A program made the position numbers and the translations under genes. From Candidatus Methanomethylophilus alvi Mx1201 (GTDB taxonomy: Archaea; Thermoplasmatota; Thermoplasmata; Methanomassiliicoccales; Methanomethylophilaceae), in assembly GCF_000300255.2 (NCBI RefSeq), contig NC_020913.1, positions 1-64,000 on the forward strand: a stretch of DNA of 64,000 bases. The letters run 5' to 3'. Positions 44,424 to 53,710 of the stretch are shown one piece after another (the stretch's first letter is position 1; each line of letters begins with the position of its first letter). The notes beneath the pieces were generated by a model that saw only the letters and a list, made by a program, of their open reading frames with translations, did no database searches and was not told the DNA's origin.

Positions 44424-45526
44424 ATCCGTTCTTCTACCCGTACAGGGGAGGCATAGAGCGCAGGATGGCCGACACCTCGAGGCTCCTGGCCGCCAAAGGC
44501 CACGACGTCACGGTGCTTACGGGGAGGCTGTCGGAAGACTCCCCCGAGGAGGAGACGATGGACGGCTACCGCATAGTCCGTCTGAAATCCAGGCAGATCA
44601 GGGTCTACAACCCTCCGTTCATCTCATCCAAGGGCGTCCTGGAGGCCTTGGAATCCCTGGATGCCGACCTTGTCAATTTCAACTACCGCTGGGCACCCAG
44701 CTACACCAAGGATCTCAGGAAGTACGACGGGAAGAAGGTGTTCACGTATCACAACATGTGGGGCGAAGGGGTCGGACTGATGGGAAGGTTCTCCGAGATG
44801 AACGACGACCGTTTCGCACCGACGCTCGAGACATTCGACCATGTGATAGCCGTCAGCGACTACGTCAGGAAGGACCTTCTACGGAGGGGGTATTCCGCTA
44901 GATACGTCACGGCGGTCCCCACATGTCTCCAGACGCCGGTGGAGCCCGGCGAGGGGAAGGGCGACTACATCCTGTCCCTGGGAAGGCATGTGAAGACCAA
45001 GGGTCTGGAATATCTTGTGGAGGCCATGAGGGACGTGGACCACAGGCTCGTCATATGCGGCAAGGGTCCGGAGGACCGCCGTCTGAAGAGACTCATCTCG
45101 AAATACGGTCTGGAGGACCGCATCGAGATGAAGGGATACGTCACCGATGAGGAGAAGCACGCGCTCATGGGGGACTGCAGGTTCTTCGTAATGCCGTCGG
45201 TATTCGAGAGTCTGGGTCTTGCAGCCGAGGAGCTCATGTCCCGCGGGAGGCCCATCGTCTGCTCGGATGCGGACGGGCTTCCGGACACGGTCGGAGATGC
45301 CGGTGTCGTGGTCCCGAAGAGGGATCCCAAGGCCCTCGCGGATGCGATGAACGCTCTTTTCGACGACGTCCGGAGGTGCGAGGAACTCGCCGCCAAGGCC
45401 GCCGAGAGGGCGTCGTACTACGACTGGAACAATCATCTTCCCACCATAGAGGATGTATATTCCAAGGTCCTCTCCGGGGAATATACCGAAGCGGACGCCC
45501 ATGCGTCCGGAGGCGATGCAGAATGA
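44420..45526 (+). CDS. Family 4 glycosyltransferase with an unusual start
   Basis: This 368-residue GT-B enzyme has an N-terminal VNPFFYPYRGGIERRMADTS, LSLGRHVKTKGLEYLVEAMR near residue 180 and the EX7E-type VFESLGLAAEELMSRGRPIV near 265. The only standard start is GTG 44420, which has no ribosome-binding site. Family members normally begin MKIVDVNPF, and here the frame reads ACG-AAG-ATC-GTC-GAT before GTG, with GAGGAGG correctly spaced for the ACG at 44405. Initiation may be at a non-standard codon, or an ATG has mutated. It is coupled to the PfkB kinase gene by an ATGA overlap. Confidence 0.88.
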   Translation: MNPFFYPYRGGIERRMADTSRLLAAKGHDVTVLTGRLSEDSPEEETMDGYRIVRLKSRQIRVYNPPFISSKGVLEALESLDADLVNFNYRWAPSYTKDLRKYDGKKVFTYHNMWGEGVGLMGRFSEMNDDRFAPTLETFDHVIAVSDYVRKDLLRRGYSARYVTAVPTCLQTPVEPGEGKGDYILSLGRHVKTKGLEYLVEAMRDVDHRLVICGKGPEDRRLKRLISKYGLEDRIEMKGYVTDEEKHALMGDCRFFVMPSVFESLGLAAEELMSRGRPIVCSDADGLPDTVGDAGVVVPKRDPKALADAMNALFDDVRRCEELAAKAAERASYYDWNNHLPTIEDVYSKVLSGEYTEADAHASGGDAE

Positions 45527-46437
45527 CCGAACCGTTCCTGAGCGTATACGGGCACATAACCATAGACCAGATTGTCTCGGTCGGGAAGTTTCCCGATATA
45601 AACGAGACGGTCGACATAATGTCGAAGAAGACGACCCTCGGCGGCACCGGGACCAATATCGCAATAGAAGCGGCCAGATTGGGGGTCCCCACCGCTCTGT
45701 GCGGGTTCATCGGCCGGGACTTCCCCGCCACCTATCTGGAGGAGATGGAGGAATCCGGCCTCATCACCGACGAAGTGGTCACCGTGGATGATTTCGAGAC
45801 GTCCCAGTGTACCGTCATAAACGATCCGGACCTGCGTCAGAAGGTCATATTCTACCAGGGCCCCCAGGGCTTCGCCACCCGGATCGGTAAAGACCTTCTG
45901 AAGAACGCATCTAGGTCCAAGATGGTTCATTTCTGTACCGGAGAGCCCGATTATTATCTCCACCTCATGGAGGGACTCAGGGGGAAGGGCCCCGTCATAG
46001 CCGCCGACCCCGCCCAGGAGACATACCGTCTCTGGGACAGTGCCAGATTGGAGAAGTTGGTCTCCATGTCCGACCGCCTGTTCTGCAATTCCTTCGAAGC
46101 CAAGGTCATAGCCGAGAGGCTGGGTCTCGAAGACGTCACCGATCTGGAGAAGGAGCTGGTCGTCCGTACCGACGGATCCGAGGGCAGTGCCGCCCGCATC
46201 GGCGGCAGGATCGTCAGGATCCCCGTGGTCAAGGGAGGGGAGCCGGTGGATGCCACAGGGTGCGGGGATACGTATCGCGCAGGCTTCTATGCAGGACTCT
46301 ACCACGGCTACTCGGTCGAGGAGTCCCTCGTCCTGGCGGCATCGGTGGCGTCATTCACCATAGAGAAGGTGGGGGCGCTTACCAACACCCCTACCTGGGA
46401 GCAGGTCGAGGAACGTGCCAAGGATTATCTGAAGTGA
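45523..46437 (+). CDS. PfkB-family carbohydrate/nucleoside kinase
   Basis: This 304-residue ribokinase-fold kinase shows the glycine-rich substrate loop TTLGGTGTNIAIEAARLGVP near residue 38 and the catalytic-base/anion-hole motif PVDATGCGDTYRAGFYAGLY near 245. Substrates in the family include fructose-6-phosphate, ribose and nucleosides; none can be chosen here. It is third in an overlapping run after two glycosyltransferases, so it may handle a sugar of the same pathway. Confidence 0.88.
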   Translation: MTEPFLSVYGHITIDQIVSVGKFPDINETVDIMSKKTTLGGTGTNIAIEAARLGVPTALCGFIGRDFPATYLEEMEESGLITDEVVTVDDFETSQCTVINDPDLRQKVIFYQGPQGFATRIGKDLLKNASRSKMVHFCTGEPDYYLHLMEGLRGKGPVIAADPAQETYRLWDSARLEKLVSMSDRLFCNSFEAKVIAERLGLEDVTDLEKELVVRTDGSEGSAARIGGRIVRIPVVKGGEPVDATGCGDTYRAGFYAGLYHGYSVEESLVLAASVASFTIEKVGALTNTPTWEQVEERAKDYLK

Positions 46438-46441
46438 TAAT

Positions 46442-46975
46442 GTGCCAGTGATCGCGATAACCGGTACCCCGGGCGTGGGCAAGACATCCGTTTCCGCGGA
46501 GCTCAGGTCCAGGGGATATAAGGTGGTGGATATGAACGACCACCTGCGGAAGCACGGTCTTCTGGGTGAGAGGGATGAGGGGAGGGATACCTACAACGTC
46601 GACATGGAGGCCCTCAACGACTCCTTGGAAGAATATAGGGAGGAAGAGGGATTCGTCTTCTTGGATTCCCATCTGGCACATGAGTGCGACTGCTCCCGCA
46701 TACTGGTCCTGAGGTGCGATCCGCACATCCTCGCCAAGAGGCTGGAGGCCAGAGGATACTCGCCAGAGAAGGTCCGCGAGAACGTGCAGGCCGAGGTCCT
46801 GGACGTCATACTCTGCGAGGCGACGGACTCCGACATCCCCGTCAACGAGATAGACTGTTCACGGGGTACCGCATCGGAAGTCGCCGACATAATAGAGCGC
46901 ATTATTAAAGGGAAGGCCGACATATACAGGCCCGGAAACATCGACTGGTCTGGAGAGATGGAAGAATGGTTCTAG
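46442..46975 (+). CDS. Adenylate kinase 6 / Fap7-like NTPase, ends in TAG
   Basis: This 177-residue P-loop kinase has ITGTPGVGKTSVSAELRSRG at the N terminus, LVLRCDPHILAKRLEARGYS near residue 92 and the AK6-type C terminus DIYRPGNIDWSGEMEEW. In eukaryotes the homologue helps mature the small ribosomal subunit. It is the only gene in the window that seems to end in TAG. Reading through it would add just 17 residues before TGA, inside the next gene. Start GTG 46442 overlaps a one-mismatch copy of the decamer. Confidence 0.9.
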   Translation: MPVIAITGTPGVGKTSVSAELRSRGYKVVDMNDHLRKHGLLGERDEGRDTYNVDMEALNDSLEEYREEEGFVFLDSHLAHECDCSRILVLRCDPHILAKRLEARGYSPEKVRENVQAEVLDVILCEATDSDIPVNEIDCSRGTASEVADIIERIIKGKADIYRPGNIDWSGEMEEWF

Positions 46976-47619
46976 ACAAGCACAGAAAGGAGGCCGACTT
47001 CACACTGGCCCCCGTCGCAAAGCGTCTGATAAACGTGAATCCGAACACGATATCGTGGTTGGGGCTCATAGTGGCGGCGATCAGCGGCATCGTCCTCTAC
47101 CTCAGCTGGGACACCCACTGGATGCTCATCCTGGCGGCCGCCCTGGTCCTTCTGTCCGGATACTTCGATGCGCTCGACGGGAAGATAGCCAAACTGGCCG
47201 GAAAGTGCTCCGTCAAAGGGGACTACCTCGACCATGTCTTCGACCGGTATGCGGACATGTTCATGATCGCCGCGATAGCCGTCAGCGGCTGGTGCAACAC
47301 ATATATCGGGCTTTTCGCGGTGATGGGGGTCCTGCTGACGTCCTACATGGGTACACAGGCCCAGGCCATAGGCGCCAAGAGGCTGTACGACGGTCTGCTG
47401 GGACGTGCCGACAGGGTGGTCCTCTGCTTCCTGTTCCCGATCCTCCAGTTCGTCATGTGCATGCTCTACGGCGACACCTTCGAGATATTCGGATACGACA
47501 TCTCCCTGATCGAGATCATGATGATCTACTTCGCGGTGGTCGGAAACCTTACCGCGATACAGAGGGTGTTCATAACCTGGCACAATCTGGGGGAGATGGA
47601 GTCCGAGAAGAAGGAATGA
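46966..47619 (+). CDS. CDP-alcohol phosphatidyltransferase (archaetidylinositol phosphate synthase-like)
   Basis: This integral membrane enzyme joins CDP-archaeol to an alcohol such as inositol phosphate. The 217-residue protein has the CDP-alcohol signature with its aspartates in DALDGKIAKLAG then GDYLDHVFDRYAD (about residues 66-98) and about six membrane helices. The first, after an amphipathic N terminus (KHRKEADFTLAPVAKRL), is ISWLGLIVAAISGIVLYLSW. The acceptor is inferred from archaeal relatives only. It overlaps the AK6 gene by 10 bases. Confidence 0.88.
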   Translation: MVLDKHRKEADFTLAPVAKRLINVNPNTISWLGLIVAAISGIVLYLSWDTHWMLILAAALVLLSGYFDALDGKIAKLAGKCSVKGDYLDHVFDRYADMFMIAAIAVSGWCNTYIGLFAVMGVLLTSYMGTQAQAIGAKRLYDGLLGRADRVVLCFLFPILQFVMCMLYGDTFEIFGYDISLIEIMMIYFAVVGNLTAIQRVFITWHNLGEMESEKKE

Positions 47620-48654
47620 TCAAGTCCTTTCCTTCGGTCCGAAACCCTTTCCTGATTTTATTCTATAATAGCTGAGCGGATGCTTCACCTTCTCGCACAG
47701 ATTGTCCGGGTTGAAGCATATGCCGTCGGTCTTCATGGCTCCGCATCCGGGAGGGGTGTAGCCTTCGGTCCCGTTGAGGTCCCCGGTTATGTGCTGGATC
47801 TGATAGCGGGATTTGCCCTCGTCGAAATCCGGGGATTCCGAGAAAATGGATATGATCTGATCGTAGGTCATCCCCATGGTGTGGAGGAACGACACCAGGG
47901 CGAACCTTGCGCTGTGGGGAAGGTTCTGTCCGGATCTGGCCATGGAGATGATCGCTTTTATGCAAGGCGGGAGGAATTCGTCCTTGACCCCTTCGCCGTT
48001 GGTGGGGCTGAGGGCCGCCTTGAGTTCCATGAGGGCCGCCTTCACATGCTCTATGTTCTTGGACAGATACTTTTTCAGCTCGTCCGGTACCGCAAGCGGG
48101 AGTTCCCTCTCGATCCTCAGGCGGTAGGCGTTCTGGAGAAGCCTGTCGAACTTGTCCGCCTGCAGGAGGACGTATCCGTCCCTGATATCCGTGTTTATGA
48201 GCTTCCATTCTATCGCACTCATGACGTAGGAGTACCTCAGATAGTCGGCGAAATGCATGCTGACGGTACCGTCGCGGTTGGTGTGGGCGTTCACCTCCAG
48301 CTCCTCGGCGACCATGGGGATGGCGTCCCTGTCGTCGTGCAGGAGGCGGTTGAGTCTCTCCGCCTCGGCCAGGGCGTATCTTTTGGTGAGCATCCTGTCG
48401 TCGATACAGGAGACGATCATCCTGGCATAAGGATAGGAAAGGCACTCCTCCAGGCGTCTGTATTCCGCACCCGCAAGGGGGACGTCGGGGATCTCGTGGT
48501 TCTTCAGGGAGCCTATTATGCGCTCCATCCCTCTCCGCCTGGCATCGGACCAGTCGGGGGAGGTCATCAGCTCCGCTATGTCGATATCGTTCGCCTCTAT
48601 GAATTGGGAGGCGTCCTTCAGGAAAGGGTATCTTGCGGCTCTGAGGGTGTCCAT
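47620..48654 (-). CDS. priL: DNA primase large subunit PriL
   Basis: This subunit works with PriS to start RNA/DNA primers. The 344-residue protein has an N-terminal helical domain and a C-terminal iron-sulfur domain. Four cysteines likely bind a 4Fe-4S cluster: FLPPCIKAI near residue 230, PPGCGAMKTDGIC near 305-315 and DNLCEKVKHPLSYY near 322. The last segment is the PriL signature. Its stop directly abuts that of the CDP-alcohol transferase gene on the other strand. The catalytic subunit PriS is not in the window. Confidence 0.93.
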   Translation of the reverse strand: MDTLRAARYPFLKDASQFIEANDIDIAELMTSPDWSDARRRGMERIIGSLKNHEIPDVPLAGAEYRRLEECLSYPYARMIVSCIDDRMLTKRYALAEAERLNRLLHDDRDAIPMVAEELEVNAHTNRDGTVSMHFADYLRYSYVMSAIEWKLINTDIRDGYVLLQADKFDRLLQNAYRLRIERELPLAVPDELKKYLSKNIEHVKAALMELKAALSPTNGEGVKDEFLPPCIKAIISMARSGQNLPHSARFALVSFLHTMGMTYDQIISIFSESPDFDEGKSRYQIQHITGDLNGTEGYTPPGCGAMKTDGICFNPDNLCEKVKHPLSYYRIKSGKGFGPKERT

Positions 48655-48677
48655 CTGATGTACCTATCTCCTACGGA

Positions 48678-50291
48678 TTAATTGAATGTGACTATTCCGC
48701 GGAGGCCTTCGACCACCCTCGGATCCTCCACGACCTTTCCGAGGTCCTCCAGGCTTCCGAAGGGTCTCGCGGCCGCTATGGCCGCGGCCCTCTTCTTCCC
48801 TATCCCCGGCAGGGATGCGAGGGAGGACATGGGCATGCGGTTGATCTCGAACGGATAGGTGACGCCGGTCACGGAACGGAATCCCCATTCCGTGACGTAT
48901 ACGTCGTAACTCCTGTCCAGGTCGACCTTGTAGGGGATCCCCACCAGCAGCGGGTACGATCCGGGCTGTCTTCCGAACGTTATGTTCCCGTCGTGTATCT
49001 CCGCGTATACGCCCCTGAGGACCGTCCCTATGGGGACCAGTCTCTCCAGCATCGGGTGGTCGATCTCCTCGCGGACCGTCTCCTTGAACTTCCTGAAGCG
49101 TTTCTCGCTGACCTTCACGTCGAACGGTCTGCGTGAGCCGATGACCTGGCGGATGTTTATCCTCCTCACGAGGAGTCCCTCGTCGCGGATCCTCTCCAAC
49201 AGTGCCAGATCCATCTTGTACGTCTCGGAGGTCTCCCCGTCGAGGCCGCATATTATATTCAGCCCGGGAAGGATCTTCGGGAGGCCCGTCTCCCCTCTCT
49301 CTCCGCCGACGCGGTTGATCAGGCGGACGGCTTCCATGACCGATTCCGCCGTGCTGTTGAGGTTGTTCGCCTCCTCCACCGCCGGATCGGCGGATTCCAG
49401 TCCGAGTGCCAGTACGTTACCGGAGGTGCAGCAGTCCGCCAGTATCCCGATGACCTCCTCCGCCTCCTCCGGATATCTGGCTATCACGGCCGGGTTGGCG
49501 TTGTCCACGCACAGGTTGTCGAATCCCATCCCGCGGAGCCCCTCGAAAAGCCTTCTGACCTTGGGAGGATTCGGTCTGGGACATCCGGATTCCAGGTCCT
49601 CGGCGCCGTAAGACACGATGCAGGTCTGCCCGCCCACACGTATGTTCCTCACACCGAGGTCCTTCAGTCTGGCCGCCTCGGCCAGGATGTCCTCCGGTTC
49701 CCTCATGAGCGGTCTTCCTTTGGACGGTTCTATGCAGAACGAACATCCTCCGGACGCCCAGCGGTGGCACCCGCGGTACGACTCGATCTCTACCATGAGC
49801 GGTTCCGGGAAATCCTGATGCTTCTTTACGATATCCGCTCCCAGAAGCATCCATCTGTTCCATTCGTCCAACGTCCTGAGTCTTTCCCCCACCTCTTTCC
49901 CGACCATGCCGTCGTAGAGGGAGGCGGCGAGGTCCCTGTGGATACGGAAATCGAATTTCTGGGATTCCGGAGCGAAGGCGGAGGACCCCCCGATCATCTT
50001 CCATCCGCTGAGCTTGGGGGACAGTTCCTTCAGCTCCTTCAGGGACATGGGCATGGAACGGAGATACTTCCCGGGGACGGTGTTCCCGGAGAGGACCACG
50101 GACACGTCCGCATCCGGCAGCGGATGCCCGTTGCGGATCATGTCGACGGTGACGTATTCCACATCCGCCCCCGCATCCCTGGCGGCGCCGGCGACGGCGC
50201 GGATCATGGGGGAGATGTACGGAGGCACGCCTAAGGCCGCCGGGTCGTCTATGTATCCGTCGATGACGGCGACCTTGGGTCTACCTTTCAT
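48678..50291 (-). CDS. Radical SAM protein with C-terminal helix-hairpin-helix
   Basis: A 537-residue archaeal radical SAM protein. Residues about 1-150 resemble a B12-binding-like alpha/beta domain (KVAVIDGYIDDPAALGVPPY). The cluster cysteines lie in YRGCHRWASGGCSFC near residue 185, with wider than usual spacing between the first two. The radical SAM barrel ends near 440, and residues about 485-537 form helix-hairpin-helix repeats (ASLPGIGKKRAAAIAAARPF). The substrate is unknown; the HhH tail suggests a nucleic acid target. It is co-directional with priL, 23 bases away. Confidence 0.85.
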   Translation of the reverse strand: MKGRPKVAVIDGYIDDPAALGVPPYISPMIRAVAGAARDAGADVEYVTVDMIRNGHPLPDADVSVVLSGNTVPGKYLRSMPMSLKELKELSPKLSGWKMIGGSSAFAPESQKFDFRIHRDLAASLYDGMVGKEVGERLRTLDEWNRWMLLGADIVKKHQDFPEPLMVEIESYRGCHRWASGGCSFCIEPSKGRPLMREPEDILAEAARLKDLGVRNIRVGGQTCIVSYGAEDLESGCPRPNPPKVRRLFEGLRGMGFDNLCVDNANPAVIARYPEEAEEVIGILADCCTSGNVLALGLESADPAVEEANNLNSTAESVMEAVRLINRVGGERGETGLPKILPGLNIICGLDGETSETYKMDLALLERIRDEGLLVRRINIRQVIGSRRPFDVKVSEKRFRKFKETVREEIDHPMLERLVPIGTVLRGVYAEIHDGNITFGRQPGSYPLLVGIPYKVDLDRSYDVYVTEWGFRSVTGVTYPFEINRMPMSSLASLPGIGKKRAAAIAAARPFGSLEDLGKVVEDPRVVEGLRGIVTFN

Positions 50292-50711
50292 GCCGACCCC
50301 ATATCCCTCCTTGGTTATTGCGTTTTGTCCCTTCCGTCCCGGATGTCCTCTGTGCGGATATCGTACCGGTACGGACCCCCTACCCGACTATGGACGGAAA
50401 GGTCCTGCCGACCGGAGGCCTATGGCGAGGGGCCGCTCTTACGTTCGATCGGAGAGCCCCCTGTCCTCCTTTCCACGACATGGCCATCGCACTGTGCCAG
50501 ACGGGGACATGTTTCCAGGAGAACGGGTACGGGAAAGTAAGGGGGACACGCCCCATCCATGTAAATGACGGGTCCCCGGGGGCATCGTTTTCCACGCTCT
50601 TCCGTGTATGCAGGGATGTGTGTCTGCCATACCCGAAATCAAACACTATTAATAACAGGGAATTCTATCGGAGTTTAGAAACTTCGCAGTATTTCTTACG
50701 AAATTCGTAGA
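50292..50711. other. Intergenic region without a convincing gene
   Basis: About 420 bases separate the radical SAM gene and the malic enzyme gene. The open frames here overlap each other and the promoter, and none has a ribosome-binding site. A TATA-like ACTATTAATAACA (about 50647-50659) probably drives the malic enzyme gene. A one-mismatch decamer copy (CTGTGCCAGA) is at 50492. Nothing else is recognised. Confidence 0.4.
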
Positions 50712-50723
50712 ATGGTGATTGAA

Positions 50724-52172
50724 ATGGGAATCGGAGAGAAATTCAAGAACATCGTTGACAAGACCGTCGACAAGGTCGACAGTGGTATCGACAAGATCTG
50801 CGACGACGGGAAGAAGAAGGACGAGAAGGAGCTCACCGTGGAGGAGCGCCTCGAGCTCGCCAAGAAACCCGGAAAAGACGCCATGATCATGCACAAGTAC
50901 TACGGCGGGAAGATCGAGACCGTCCCCAAGGCCTGCATCAGGTCCTTCGACGACTTCTCCATCTGGTATTCCCCCGGAGTGGCGGAACCCTGCAAGGACA
51001 TCGCACAGAACCCCGACATGGTCTACGAGCACACCTGGAAGTGGAACACCGTGGCGGTAGTATCCGACGGTACCCGCGTACTCGGTCTCGGAGACATAGG
51101 GCCCGAGGCCGCCATGCCGGTCATGGAGGGTAAATCCATGCTATTCAAGTACCTCGGAGGCGTGGATTGCGTCCCGATATGCCTCGACACCAAGGATCCC
51201 GATAAGATCATCGAGACCGTAAGGCTTCTCGCCCCCTCCTTCGGCGGTATCAACCTCGAGGACATCTCCAACCCCAAGTGCTTCGACATCCTCGACGAGC
51301 TCAGGGCGGACTGCAAGATCCCCGTATGGCACGACGACCAGCAGGGGACGGCGACCGTGGAGGTCGCAGGGGCCATTAACGCCATGAAGCTCGTCGGTAA
51401 GAGCTTCCAGGATGCCAACGTCACCATCGTCGGTGCCGGAGCGGCATCCCTCGCCATCGCAAGGCTCCTGCTTGCCACCGGATTCAAGCCCGAACACCTC
51501 TGCATGTGCGACTCCAAGGGTATCCTCAACCAGTCCAGGGACGACCTCGACGCAGCCCACAGGCTGAAGAAGGAGATCGCCGACAAGACCAACGGTGCAG
51601 GCAAGTCCGGAGGCCTCAAGGAGGCCATGGAGGGGGCGGACCTCCTCATCGCAGCCTCCAAGCCCGGTCCCGGGACCATCCCGCCCGAGTACATAGACAA
51701 GATGGCCGACGACCCCGTGGTGTTCGCCACCGCCAACCCCGTCCCCGAAATCTGGCCTTGGGAGGCCAAGGAGCACGGATGCAAGGTGTTCGCCACCGGA
51801 AGGTCCGACTTCCCCAATCAGGTCAACAACTCCATGGGATTCCCTGCCATCTTCCGCGGTGTCCTCGACGTGAGGGCCAAGACCATCACCGACGAGATGT
51901 GCATCGCCGCCGCCACCGAGCTTGCGAGGTGTGCAGAGGAGAAGGGTCTGACCGAGGAGTACATCATCCCCAGCATGTCCGAGGAAGAGGTGTTCCCGAG
52001 GGAGGCGGCCGCCGTCGCCATGAAGGCGATCGAGCAGGGTGTCGCCCGCATCAAGACCTCTTACAAGGAGGAGCACGACAGGGCCGCCGAGATCATCGGA
52101 AGGTCCAGGAAGCTCACCAAGCACATGATGGACTTCGGTTACATCAAGAGGTACGTCGAGCCTAAGGCTTGA
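50724..52172 (+). CDS. Malic enzyme with an added N-terminal helix
   Basis: This enzyme oxidatively decarboxylates malate to pyruvate with NAD(P). The 482-residue protein has WYSPGVAEPCKDIAQNPD near residue 75, the catalytic segment PVWHDDQQGTATVEVAGAIN near 200 and the Rossmann loop TIVGAGAASLAIARLLLATG near 235, then FPNQVNNSMGFPAIFRGVLD. Residues 1-50 are an extra amphipathic, charged segment, MGIGEKFKNIVDKTVDKVDS onward. Its first 16 codons are nearly the same as those of the cyclin-box gene at 26771. ATG 50724 follows GGTGATT. Confidence 0.93.
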   Translation: MGIGEKFKNIVDKTVDKVDSGIDKICDDGKKKDEKELTVEERLELAKKPGKDAMIMHKYYGGKIETVPKACIRSFDDFSIWYSPGVAEPCKDIAQNPDMVYEHTWKWNTVAVVSDGTRVLGLGDIGPEAAMPVMEGKSMLFKYLGGVDCVPICLDTKDPDKIIETVRLLAPSFGGINLEDISNPKCFDILDELRADCKIPVWHDDQQGTATVEVAGAINAMKLVGKSFQDANVTIVGAGAASLAIARLLLATGFKPEHLCMCDSKGILNQSRDDLDAAHRLKKEIADKTNGAGKSGGLKEAMEGADLLIAASKPGPGTIPPEYIDKMADDPVVFATANPVPEIWPWEAKEHGCKVFATGRSDFPNQVNNSMGFPAIFRGVLDVRAKTITDEMCIAAATELARCAEEKGLTEEYIIPSMSEEEVFPREAAAVAMKAIEQGVARIKTSYKEEHDRAAEIIGRSRKLTKHMMDFGYIKRYVEPKA

Positions 52173-52188
52173 TTGTAAAACATCCGAC

Positions 52189-52210
52189 GGAGGGGTCTCC
52201 GGACCCCTCC
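52189..52210 (+). terminator. Hairpin after the malic enzyme gene
   Basis: GGAGGGGTC and GGACCCCTCC form a 9-bp stem, 17 bases after the stop, followed by TGTTCTTTTA. Confidence 0.7.
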
Positions 52211-52303
52211 TGTTCTTTTATACTATATTGGAGTTATCATCCAATATTGAATAAACGTATAAACATCCCTCATTTATGTACCGAAAAAGGGAGTGGGAAG
52301 GGA

Positions 52304-53296
52304 TTGTCGTACGATAGACCGACTGTATCCGTCATTGTGCCGATATTCAACGGCGCAAGATACATAGACGATTGCGTCGGTTTTCTCAAGGCACAGACCT
52401 TCAGGGATTTCGAGACCCTTCTCTGTGTAGACGTCAAAAGCACGGACGGTTCTTTGGAGAAGGCGAGGGAGGCCGCCCCATCGCTTCCCCGCTGCAGGGT
52501 GGTGGAACAGACCGATGACATGCATCTCGCCGGTGCCCGCAACGTCGGTCTGAGGAACGCCACTGGGAAGTTCATATGGTTCTACGATGTCGACGATGCC
52601 CCCGTCCCCGAACTGTTGGAGGAATGTGTCCGTGTACAGACGGAGAACCGGGCCTGCATGGTATGCTTCAACGCCATGAACGTCGGTCCCGACGGCGTCG
52701 TCAGGGAGAAGCGCGGCAGGGAGTACCCCGTCCTCAACATGACCTGCGGAGAGGCGTTCTCCTCATGGGTTCCGATGAAGATCCCCGTCACGGCGTGGAG
52801 CAAGTTCGTCAGCAGGGAGGTCCTGTTGGACAACGGGCTGTTCTTCGAGGACACCATGGCCGAGGACATATCCTTTACATATGGAATTATCCAGTGCTGT
52901 GACAGGATATCCGTGTATCTCCGCCCCCTGTATGGCTACAGGCAGACTCGTGGCTCGATCACCCGTACGAAGGAGAACATGGACCGCAGGGGCAGGGATG
53001 AGATCGCAGCCTACAATGGTGTGGACTCCATGAAGATGGATCCGGAAGTAAGGGAGAAAGTCCTCCGCAACAACGCATACATCAAGATGCGTTCAAGCGG
53101 GCACATGGGGAAAGAGGCTTTCCTGGAGTTCGCAAAAGGTCCGGAATTTAAAGACCTCTATGACAGATACCTCAAAGGACATTTCGAAGGATGGGGTTTC
53201 TACCATTTCCCGAGGGTCTATTACGCCGGGATAAGGTTCTATCTGAAGTATCTCTATAAGCGCAACGGCTCGACATACATGAGGACGAAACTCTGA
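52304..53296 (+). CDS. Family 2 glycosyltransferase
   Basis: This 330-residue GT-A enzyme opens with PTVSVIVPIFNGARYIDDCV and has DAKSTDGS-like nucleotide binding (VDVKSTDGSLEKAREAAPS) and the metal-binding FIWFYDVDDAPVPELLEECV near residue 90. The acceptor side includes FEDTMAEDISFTYGI (the ED catalytic base). A basic C terminus may touch the membrane. Translation probably begins at TTG 52304 after GGGAAGGGA. It is a stand-alone gene, likely for surface glycan or glycolipid synthesis. Confidence 0.88.
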   Translation: MSYDRPTVSVIVPIFNGARYIDDCVGFLKAQTFRDFETLLCVDVKSTDGSLEKAREAAPSLPRCRVVEQTDDMHLAGARNVGLRNATGKFIWFYDVDDAPVPELLEECVRVQTENRACMVCFNAMNVGPDGVVREKRGREYPVLNMTCGEAFSSWVPMKIPVTAWSKFVSREVLLDNGLFFEDTMAEDISFTYGIIQCCDRISVYLRPLYGYRQTRGSITRTKENMDRRGRDEIAAYNGVDSMKMDPEVREKVLRNNAYIKMRSSGHMGKEAFLEFAKGPEFKDLYDRYLKGHFEGWGFYHFPRVYYAGIRFYLKYLYKRNGSTYMRTKL

Positions 53297-53431
53297 GTAT
53301 ATTCAGAATTGGGTTGTTACGCATGCTCTGCCGTATCGTCCGCATAGGGAAAGTATGTGGAAATTTTTACACAGAGCTGTAAAGGGATGTGGGACCCGTC
53401 GAAAAGACAGGCCCCATATGAAGGTTTGCGA

Positions 53432-53701
53432 TCAGTAGTTGGTCGAAGAAACGCACTCGACGTTCTGAATTCCGGGAATGGAGGTCAGAGCGTTCTCGAG
53501 GTCGGTTCCGATGGTCTCGATGGAGTCGTCGATGGCGAAACCGGCGTTTACTTTCATGAGTCCGAAGGCTACGGGCTGGATCTTGGTCTCGAGGAGTTTC
53601 ACGCCCTCGGGAAGTACCTTGGGGATGGTCTCGATGACCGTGTTGAGGTCGATGTCCGTGCTCTCGGGCAGGATGTCGTAAGAGGAAACGATCTGTCCCA
53701 T
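53432..53701 (-). CDS. ef1b: Translation elongation factor 1-beta
   Basis: This is the nucleotide exchange factor for aEF1A. The 89-residue protein has the archaeal EF-1beta features: YDILPESTDIDLNTVIETIP, VKLLETKIQPVAFGLMKVNA and the C-terminal ENALTSIPGIQNVECVSS. ATG 53701 has GAGGTGTGAG upstream. The zinc-ribbon gene just upstream is its usual archaeal neighbour. Confidence 0.95.
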   Translation of the reverse strand: MGQIVSSYDILPESTDIDLNTVIETIPKVLPEGVKLLETKIQPVAFGLMKVNAGFAIDDSIETIGTDLENALTSIPGIQNVECVSSTNY

Positions 53702-53710
53702 TCTCACACC

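Noticed and set aside
46973..46975. TAG of the AK6-like gene as a third recoded UAG
   Set aside because: The protein already ends like its family, and readthrough would add only 17 unrelated residues; it is most likely a true stop.
50318..50710. 130-codon frame before the malic enzyme gene
   Set aside because: It passes through the promoter TATA region, overlaps other frames and lacks a ribosome-binding site and recognisable domains.
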